Shown piece after piece: positions 1-4,763 of a stretch of 9,986 nucleotides of DNA (position 1 is the stretch's first letter; every line of letters starts with the position of its first letter). The DNA is taken from positions 1-9,986 of the forward strand of contig CACXDR010000039.1 in assembly GCA_902766415.1 (NCBI GenBank), read 5' to 3'. The position numbers and the translations under genes are program-made. The notes below the pieces were generated by a model, which was not told the DNA's origin, searched no databases, and worked only from the letters and a program-made list of their open reading frames with translations. This DNA is from an uncultured Lachnospiraceae bacterium. GTDB taxonomy: Bacteria > Bacillota_A > Clostridia > Lachnospirales > Lachnospiraceae.

Positions 1-480
1 CGGAAGGATCAGAGCGCCGACCTGCGGGATGGAGTTGACGTAGAACTCGACAGCGATGATCGCCATGTCAAGGGTACCTGCGGTCAGAGCCTCAAGGTTC
101 TGAGCCTCGGAACCAAGAGCGGAGCCCTCGAAGACGTCGACGGTCATCTTTCCGCCGGAAAGATCACTGACTCTCTTTGCGAAATTGTTGGTAACGTCGG
201 ACAGAGCGGAACCGCTGGTCGCAGTCGTGGAAAGCGTGAAAACGTGCTCCCCGATGTTGTCCGGATTGAAGCTGAACTTCATGTCGGAAGCTGCCGCTGC
301 TGCCGCAGTCGTCTCTTCCGCCTTTGCCTCAGCTGCCTGGGTCTCCTTCTGCTCTGCTGCCGCCGCAGTCGTCTCCGGTGCTGCCGCAGTCGTAGCGACG
401 GTAGATCCGAGGCATCCGGTCAGAGAGACCGCTGCGAGGGAAGCTGCCATTAAACCTGCAAGAACTTTCTTTGTTTTCAT
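1..480 (-). CDS. TRAP transporter solute-binding lipoprotein (DctP family), N-terminal part
   Basis: The reverse strand is open from the ATG at 478-480 to the window edge (160 codons, C-terminus missing). It starts with a lipoprotein signal peptide: MKTKK, a hydrophobic stretch, and the lipobox LTGC with the lipidated cysteine at residue 23. An Ala/Thr/Glu-rich linker (about 26-65) follows, then the start of a DctP-like fold. Residues about 97-140 (NNFAKRVSDLSGGKMTVDVF, then GSALGSEAQNLEALTAGTLD) match the usual TRAP binding-protein N-lobe pattern of FA..V.E.SGGK..V.VF..G.LGSE...E....GTLDM. A tethered receptor of this kind captures a carboxylated substrate outside the membrane for DctQM import. 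The membrane subunits would lie beyond the left edge. GGAGG (complement of 493-497) sits 12 nt before the ATG, slightly far. Divergence from two sugar-acid dehydratase genes suggests an aldonate or uronate ligand, which is inference. Confidence 0.85.
   Translation of the reverse strand, partial: MKTKKVLAGLMAASLAAVSLTGCLGSTVATTAAAPETTAAAAEQKETQAAEAKAEETTAAAAAASDMKFSFNPDNIGEHVFTLSTTATSGSALSDVTNNFAKRVSDLSGGKMTVDVFEGSALGSEAQNLEALTAGTLDMAIIAVEFYVNSIPQVGALILP
303..393 (-). repeat. Repeated codon block in the lipoprotein linker
   Basis: The 10-mer CCGCAGTCGT (plus strand) occurs three times, at 303-312, 363-372 and 384-393. Read on the minus strand it encodes part of a recurring Thr-Thr-Ala-Ala-Ala unit in the flexible linker between the lipidated cysteine and the binding domain. 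It is an in-frame low-complexity repeat that could change length by slippage or recombination; it is not a mobile element. Confidence 0.7.
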
Positions 481-569
481 AATTACCTGTTTCCTCCTCT
501 TTTTTGTTTTTCGTAAAATACAACCCTGCTCCCGGGGCTCCCCATCTGCCCAAGGTTGTTTTACTTATT

Positions 570-600
570 AAGTGATGTCTATGAACATGTTATATCACTT
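570..600. promoter_or_regulatory. Inverted repeat straddling the leftward promoter -10
   Basis: AAGTGAT (570-576) and ATCACTT (594-600) are perfect 7-bp inverted arms separated by 17 nt. The 8-bp palindrome AACATGTT (584-591) lies between them. The element covers the predicted -10 (587-592) and start point (about 580) of the TRAP gene promoter, which would suit a repressor. A second short dyad, ACTTA-T-TAAGT (563-573), overlaps its left end. The region is AT-rich, so chance matches are possible. Confidence 0.4.
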
Positions 601-615
601 GTATCTTAATGTCAA
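587..615 (-). promoter_or_regulatory. Sigma-A-like promoter for the TRAP binding-protein gene
   Basis: On the minus strand a perfect -35 TTGACA (complement of 610-615) is followed after 17 nt by TAACAT (complement of 587-592), which matches 4 of 6 bases of the -10 consensus. Transcription would start near 580, leaving a leader of about 100 nt before the ATG at 480. I saw no recognisable riboswitch or attenuator in that leader. Confidence 0.6.
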
Positions 616-621
616 CACTTA

Positions 622-642
622 AAATGACAAAATTTGTCATTT
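622..642. promoter_or_regulatory. Perfect palindrome between divergent promoters, probable regulator binding site
   Basis: Arms AAATGACAAA (622-631) and TTTGTCATTT (633-642) are exact inverted copies around a single central base at 632. The site lies between the two outward-facing -35 elements (610-615 and 649-654), with its centre about 52 bp from each predicted transcription start. This placement fits a dimeric regulator acting on both the TRAP gene and the dehydratase genes. The core TGACAAA/TTTGTCA does not match the CRP (TGTGA/TCACA) or FNR (TTGAT/ATCAA) half-sites, and I do not assign a regulator family. No regulator gene for this locus is in the window. Confidence 0.7.
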
Positions 643-648
643 AATCTA

Positions 649-677
649 TTGCTAAAAAGGTACATGTATGTTATAAA
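649..677 (+). promoter_or_regulatory. Sigma-A-like extended -10 promoter for the dehydratase genes
   Basis: TTGCTA (649-654) is followed after a 17-nt spacer by TATAAA (672-677). A TG one base before the -10 (669-670) gives an extended -10 element. The start point would be near 684, about 62 nt ahead of the ATG at 746. The ribosome binding site AAAGGAG (733-739) sits 6 nt before that ATG. Confidence 0.65.
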
Positions 678-745
678 ATAAGACAAGTGGATAGTATCTT
701 CATATTACCCTATATCCTGACATGCTAGTCTGAAAGGAGTACTCT

Positions 746-2011
746 ATGATACCTGTAATCAAGGCCGTCCGGGCCATCGAGACAGCTCCCGGCGGGATCA
801 ATCTTCTGGTCGTCAAGGTCGAGACCTCGGAAGATGGTCTGTACGGACTGGGCTGCGCGACCTTCGCCTACCGCACCGCCACGATCAAGCACCTGATCGA
901 GACCTATATCGAGCCCCTTTTAATAGGAAGACAGGTCGACAGGATCTCGGACATCTGGCAGCTGATGCACCAGAATGCCTACTGGCGTTCCGGTCCTGTT
1001 GAAAATAACGCGATCTCCGGCGTCGATATGGCCCTCTGGGATATCAAGGGCAAGATGGCAGGCATGCCGGTCTACCAGCTGCTCGGCGGAAAGCTCCGCG
1101 ACGGGATCCCGGTCTACAGGCATGCGGACGGAAACGATCCCGAGGCCCTGTGCGCTGAGATCGAGGACCTCAAGGCTGTCGGATTAAAATATGTAAGATG
1201 CCAGATGGGCATCTACGGCGGGACGCCCTACGGGACCACCGCGCCGGGCGCCGCAAGGAACGCGCAGGACGGCGTATACATCGACTCCGCGGAATACATG
1301 CGGAAGACGGTCGAACTGTTCGAAAAGCTCCGCGTCCGCTTCAGCGACAGCCTCGAGTTCGTCCACGACGTCCACGAGCGGATCAGCCCGATCCAGGCAC
1401 GAGACTTCTGCCACGCCCTGGATCCCTACCGTCTCTTCTTCCTTGAAGACGTCGTCTCCCCGGAGAACGTCGGCTGGCTCCGCGAGATCCATAATTACTG
1501 CACGACGCCGTTAAGCCACGGTGAGCTTTATGTCAACCAGAACGAATGGACGCAGGCCGTCATCGACCGCAGCGTCGACTATCTCCGCGCGCACATCTCG
1601 GACATCGGCGGCATCACCCCGGCGCTCCGCATGGCAGCGTTCGCGCAGCAGTTCGGCATCCGCACCTGCTGGCACTGCCCGCCGGACCTGAGCCCTGTCG
1701 CCGCGTCCGCGATCATCAATATCGACCTCGCGATCCCGAACTTCGGCCTCCAGGAGTGGAGCGCGATCCGCTCCTACTCGTTCCTTCAGCAGAACGGTGC
1801 CGGCACGAGCGACGCCGCGGTCGCGGATGCCCTGGGCGAGGTCTTCAGCGGCATGCCGGAGTACGGAAACGACGGCTATGTCTATCCGAACGAGCTGCCC
1901 GGCCTTGGCGTTGACATCGACGAAAAGGCGGCTGCCCGCTACGGCTGCGAACACCCGGTCACGATCTGGACACAGACCAGGAACCTTGACGGTTCCCTGC
2001 AGACACCGTAA
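746..2011 (+). CDS. Enolase-superfamily sugar-acid dehydratase, D-mannonate/D-gluconate dehydratase (RspA/ManD) subgroup
   Basis: The 421-aa protein has the two-domain enolase-superfamily layout: an N-terminal capping domain (about 1-125) and a TIM-barrel. Such enzymes dehydrate aldonic acids to 2-keto-3-deoxy acids with Mg2+ in the cytoplasm. Landmarks that match ManD enzymes are WRSGPVENNAISGVDMALWD (about 80-99), R151 and Y162 on the active-site loop, D208 and H210 in HDVHERISP, E234 in FLEDVVSPEN, E260 in SHGELYVN, R281, H310 in WHCPPDLSPV and E337 in FGLQEW. The metal ligands D208/E234/E260 and the Tyr, His and Arg candidates are all present. Position 312 is Pro; as I recall, Pro here goes with low-efficiency mannonate or gluconate dehydratases and Ala with efficient mannonate dehydratases. 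The substrate is therefore open: mannonate, gluconate or a relative. It precedes the IlvD-family gene by 41 nt. Confidence 0.85.
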   Translation: MIPVIKAVRAIETAPGGINLLVVKVETSEDGLYGLGCATFAYRTATIKHLIETYIEPLLIGRQVDRISDIWQLMHQNAYWRSGPVENNAISGVDMALWDIKGKMAGMPVYQLLGGKLRDGIPVYRHADGNDPEALCAEIEDLKAVGLKYVRCQMGIYGGTPYGTTAPGAARNAQDGVYIDSAEYMRKTVELFEKLRVRFSDSLEFVHDVHERISPIQARDFCHALDPYRLFFLEDVVSPENVGWLREIHNYCTTPLSHGELYVNQNEWTQAVIDRSVDYLRAHISDIGGITPALRMAAFAQQFGIRTCWHCPPDLSPVAASAIINIDLAIPNFGLQEWSAIRSYSFLQQNGAGTSDAAVADALGEVFSGMPEYGNDGYVYPNELPGLGVDIDEKAAARYGCEHPVTIWTQTRNLDGSLQTP

Positions 2012-2052
2012 CGGTCCGGTGATATCCTTATATATATGCGGAGGAAAAAGAA

Positions 2053-3813
2053 ATGGAACTGATCAGTCAGAAAATGAGAAAACTTGCGCCGGAGCTTGAT
2101 CCGCTCCGTATCGGCTGCGGATGGAAGCCGGAGGATCTCGGGAAGCCCCAGATCATGATCGAAAGCACCGCCGGCGACAGCCATCCCGGAAGCGGCCACC
2201 TCCACATCCTCGTGGAAGAGGCCCGCAGAGGCGTCCGTGACGCAGGCGGCTTCGGCGCCCGCTACACCTGCACGGACATGTGCGACGGAGAAAGCCAGGG
2301 AACGGACGGGATCAACTACTCTCTCGCGAGCCGCGAGATGATCGCCAACATGATCGAGATCCACGCGGGAGCCACGCCGTTCGACGGCGCGGTCTACATC
2401 GCGAGCTGCGACAAGGGCATGCCCGGTGACCTCATGGGCATGGCCAGGGTCAACGTTCCCTCGGTCATGGTGACCGGCGGTACCATGAGCGCGGGTCCGG
2501 AGCTCCTGACGCTGGAGCAGCTCGGCATGTACAGCGCGAAGTACGAGCGCGGCGAGATCGACGAGGCAAGGCTCACCTGGGCCAAGGAAAACGCCTGCCC
2601 GAGCTGCGGCGCCTGCAGCTTTATCGGGACCGCTTCCACCATGCAGATCATGGCGGAGGCCATGGGCCTGACCCTTCCCGGCAGCGCGCTGCTGCCCGCC
2701 ACAAGCCCGGACCTTAAGGATTACGCGTACCGCTCGGGCAAAAGGGCCGTGGAGCTCGCGAAGGAGGGGCTGCGTCCCTCGGATATCGTCACCATGGACT
2801 CGCTTGAGAACGCGATCATGGTCCACGCCGCGATCTCCGGAAGCACGAACACGCTCCTGCACCTGCCTGCGATCGCCCGTGAGTTTGGCCTTGAGATCGA
2901 CGGCGACACCTTCGACCGCCTGCACAGGGGCGCGCACTATCTCCTGAACCTCCGCCCCGCGGGCGAATGGCCGGCCGAGTTCTTCTACTATGCCGGCGGC
3001 GTGCCCGCGATCATGGAGGAGATCCGGGACGTGCTGCATCTCGACGCCATGACCGTGACAGGCAAGACGCTCGGCGAAAACCTGAAGGAGCTTAAGGAGA
3101 ACGGCTTCTACGAGCGCTGCGACAGGTGGCTGAAGGCAGCTGCGGAGCGCTACGGGATCAGGATCACGAAGGAAGACATCATCCGCCCGTACAATGACCC
3201 GATCGGGACCGACGGAAGCATTGCTGTCCTGAAGGGCAACCTTGCGCCGGAGGGCGCGGTCATCAAGCACACCGCCTGCCCGAAGGAAATGTTCAAAGCC
3301 GTCCTCCGCGCCCGTCCCTTCGACAGCGAGGAGGAGTGCCTCGACGCGGTCCTTCACCACAAGGTCAGCAAGGGCGATGCAGTCTTTATCCGCTACGAGG
3401 GTCCCCAGGGCAGCGGCATGCCGGAGATGTTCTACACCTCTGAGGCGATCAGCTCCGACAAGGAGCTCGGCCGCAGTATCGCGCTGATCACGGACGGCCG
3501 CTTCTCCGGCGCCTCCACGGGACCGGTCATCGGCCACTGCAGCCCCGAGGCGCAGGCCGGCGGCCCCATCGCGCTGGTCGAGGAGGGCGACCTGATCGAG
3601 ATCGACGTCATGGGCAGGAAGCTGAACATTATCGGCATCAACGGAAAACCCGCCACCCCGGAGGAGGTCGACGCCGTCCTCGCGGAGCGGAAGAAGGCAT
3701 GGAAGCCGAAGGCAAGAAAGTATAAGAGCGGCGTGCTCCGCCTCTTCAGCGAGCTTGCCGCGAGCCCGATGAAGGGCGCGTACCTCGACTACAGCCATTT
3801 TGACAGGAAATAA
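2053..3813 (+). CDS. IlvD/Edd-family Fe-S dehydratase, probably for a sugar acid
   Basis: The 586-aa protein spans the whole IlvD/Edd family: an Fe-S N-terminal domain and a C-terminal beta-barrel. Recognisable blocks are CDGESQGTDGINYSLASRE (about 77-95), CDKGMPG (C119, with K121 the usual carbamylated Mg ligand), CPSCGACSFIGTASTMQ (C182, C185, C188), SGSTNTLLHLPAIA (about 262-275), YNDPIGTDGSIAVLKGNLAP (about 380-399) and TDGRFSG, whose S485 corresponds to the catalytic serine. The family makes 2-keto acids from dihydroxy acids (valine/isoleucine synthesis) or from aldonates. The neighbouring ManD-like and TRAP genes and the absence of other ilv genes favour a sugar acid. Oddly, the segment where the first cluster cysteine normally lies reads GDSHPGSGHLHIL, without Cys. 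GGAGG (2040-2044) is 8 nt upstream of the ATG. Confidence 0.85.
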   Translation: MELISQKMRKLAPELDPLRIGCGWKPEDLGKPQIMIESTAGDSHPGSGHLHILVEEARRGVRDAGGFGARYTCTDMCDGESQGTDGINYSLASREMIANMIEIHAGATPFDGAVYIASCDKGMPGDLMGMARVNVPSVMVTGGTMSAGPELLTLEQLGMYSAKYERGEIDEARLTWAKENACPSCGACSFIGTASTMQIMAEAMGLTLPGSALLPATSPDLKDYAYRSGKRAVELAKEGLRPSDIVTMDSLENAIMVHAAISGSTNTLLHLPAIAREFGLEIDGDTFDRLHRGAHYLLNLRPAGEWPAEFFYYAGGVPAIMEEIRDVLHLDAMTVTGKTLGENLKELKENGFYERCDRWLKAAAERYGIRITKEDIIRPYNDPIGTDGSIAVLKGNLAPEGAVIKHTACPKEMFKAVLRARPFDSEEECLDAVLHHKVSKGDAVFIRYEGPQGSGMPEMFYTSEAISSDKELGRSIALITDGRFSGASTGPVIGHCSPEAQAGGPIALVEEGDLIEIDVMGRKLNIIGINGKPATPEEVDAVLAERKKAWKPKARKYKSGVLRLFSELAASPMKGAYLDYSHFDRK

Positions 3814-3852
3814 GCCTGGCCGGGAACCCGGAACGGCGCGGAAGCCGCTTTC

Positions 3853-3893
3853 AGAGGGCCCCGCGGATCGTAAGATCCGCGGGGCCCTTTCTT
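3853..3893 (+). terminator. Intrinsic terminator closing the dehydratase operon
   Basis: A perfect 14-bp stem, GGGCCCCGCGGATC (3856-3869) and GATCCGCGGGGCCC (3874-3887), encloses a GTAA tetraloop. It is followed by TTTCTT and preceded by AGA, which can extend the pairing. It begins about 40 nt after the stop at 3813 and separates the catabolic genes from the transporter operon. Confidence 0.95.
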
Positions 3894-3917
3894 ACTATTA
3901 CTTAAGAAAATATTCCG

Positions 3918-3946
3918 TTGTATTCCCCTGAGGGAAGCGCTATACT
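3918..3946 (+). promoter_or_regulatory. Sigma-A-like promoter of the Ytr-like transporter operon
   Basis: TTGTAT (3918-3923), a 17-nt spacer and TATACT (3941-3946) match consensus at four and five positions respectively. Transcription would start near 3953, just before the predicted operator. It is the only convincing promoter found ahead of the six plus-strand genes that follow. Confidence 0.75.
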
Positions 3947-3958
3947 CCATGTATCATA

Positions 3959-3981
3959 AGTGTACTAATATTACTAATACA
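3959..3981 (+). promoter_or_regulatory. Predicted YtrA-type GntR operator
   Basis: AGTGTA (3959-3964), 13 nt and TACA (3978-3981) form a dyad centred at 3971. Eight of the ten base pairs of the 21-bp core 3961-3981 are symmetric; mismatches fall at 3965/3977 and 3968/3974. From memory, the Bacillus subtilis YtrA operator is AGTGTA-N13-TACACT, so only the last two bases differ, and here they belong to the ribosome binding site AGGAGG (3981-3986). The site begins about 6 nt past the predicted start point, so a bound repressor could block initiation or elongation. The GntR gene at 8107-8547 is the obvious candidate ligand. Confidence 0.7.
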
Positions 3982-3992
3982 GGAGGTGTTTC

Positions 3993-4712
3993 TTGGAAAA
4001 GGAACTGACAGATCCGATCATCTCCGTCAGAAACCTGAAAAAGATCTACCGCATCGGCACGAACCGCGTGCACGCGCTCGACGGCGTCTCCTTCGACATG
4101 GAGCGCGGCGAGTTCCTCGCGATCGTCGGTACCTCCGGTTCAGGGAAATCGACCTGTTTAAACATGCTGGCGGGACTTGAGCACCCCTCGGAGGGCACGA
4201 TCACCATCCTCGGGCAGTCCATCGAAAAAATGAACGAGCGCCAGCTGGTCGCCTTCCGGCGGATGCACGTCGGCTTTATTTTCCAGAGCTACAATCTCAT
4301 CTATTCCATGAACGCGCTCGAGAATGTGGCCATGCCGCTGCTCTTCCGCGGCGTGCCGCAGAAGGAACGCGAGGCCCGCGCGAAGCACTATATGGAGCTC
4401 ATCGGGATCGGCAGCCAGTGGGACCACATGCCCTCCCAGATGTCCGGCGGCCAGCAGCAGCGCGTCGGCATCGCCCGGGCGCTCGTGATCGATCCCGACA
4501 TCATCTTCGCGGACGAGCCTACGGGAAACCTTGACTCGGGCACCACCGAGGAGGTCATGAAGCTCCTCCGGAGGATCGTCCGGGAGCAGAAGAAAACGCT
4601 TGTCATGGTCACACACGACCCGAGCATCGCCGCGCGGGCGGACCGCCAGATCCGCATCGTGGACGGACGGATCGTCGAGACGATCATCAATCCCCAGGAA
4701 GAAGAACAGTAA
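3993..4712 (+). CDS. MacB/YtrE-type ABC transporter ATP-binding protein
   Basis: This 239-aa cytoplasmic ATPase has a complete nucleotide-binding domain: Walker A GTSGSGKST (46-54), Q-loop Q98 in FIFQSYNLI, signature MSGGQ (150-154), Walker B IIFADEPTG with D174/E175, D-loop after NLDS (179-182) and switch His208 in MVTHD. The pattern is that of the MacB/LolD/YtrE branch, which powers FtsX-type permeases and uses ATP for mechanical work on substrates outside the membrane rather than classic import. The start is TTG at 3993, chosen because AGGAGG (3981-3986) is 6 nt upstream and there is no ATG before the conserved N-terminus. It is the first gene of the operon; its permease is two genes downstream (6758-8092). 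Confidence 0.92.
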   Translation: MEKELTDPIISVRNLKKIYRIGTNRVHALDGVSFDMERGEFLAIVGTSGSGKSTCLNMLAGLEHPSEGTITILGQSIEKMNERQLVAFRRMHVGFIFQSYNLIYSMNALENVAMPLLFRGVPQKEREARAKHYMELIGIGSQWDHMPSQMSGGQQQRVGIARALVIDPDIIFADEPTGNLDSGTTEEVMKLLRRIVREQKKTLVMVTHDPSIAARADRQIRIVDGRIVETIINPQEEEQ

Positions 4713-4716
4713 TCCC

Positions 4717-4737
4717 CCGGCAGGCACGGCCCGCCGG
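4717..4737 (+). other. Small intercistronic hairpin
   Basis: CCGGC-A-GG pairs with CC-GCCGG around a CACGGC loop, with one bulged A, in the 51-nt gap after the ATPase gene. No T-run follows (the next bases are AATAAAGATAAAGG), so it is probably not a terminator. It could affect mRNA stability or the dosage of upstream versus downstream genes. Confidence 0.35.
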
Positions 4738-4763
4738 AATAAAGATAAAGGAATCCAGCGACT

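Noticed and set aside
622..642. CRP, FNR or catabolite-repression (cre) site
   Set aside because: The half-site TGACAAA does not match TGTGA or TTGAT, and there is no central CG as in cre sites. It is kept as an unassigned palindrome.
1939..3798. Very long antisense open frame (619 codons) opposite the IlvD-family gene
   Set aside because: Its product is a low-complexity Arg/Ala/Val/Asp/His-rich sequence without family motifs, typical of the mirror frame of GC-rich DNA. The plus-strand gene has complete IlvD motifs and a good ribosome binding site.
2053..3813. Annotation as ilvD of valine/isoleucine biosynthesis
   Set aside because: No ilv or leu genes are nearby, the gene is paired with a ManD-like enzyme and a TRAP receptor, and the CDGxxQGxDGxNYSLASR block and missing first cysteine look more like sugar-acid dehydratases. 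A biosynthetic role is not formally excluded.
3820..3831. CCGGG-AA-CCCGG as a separate terminator hairpin
   Set aside because: The loop of two bases is too small and no T-run follows. The strong stem at 3856-3887 is the real terminator.
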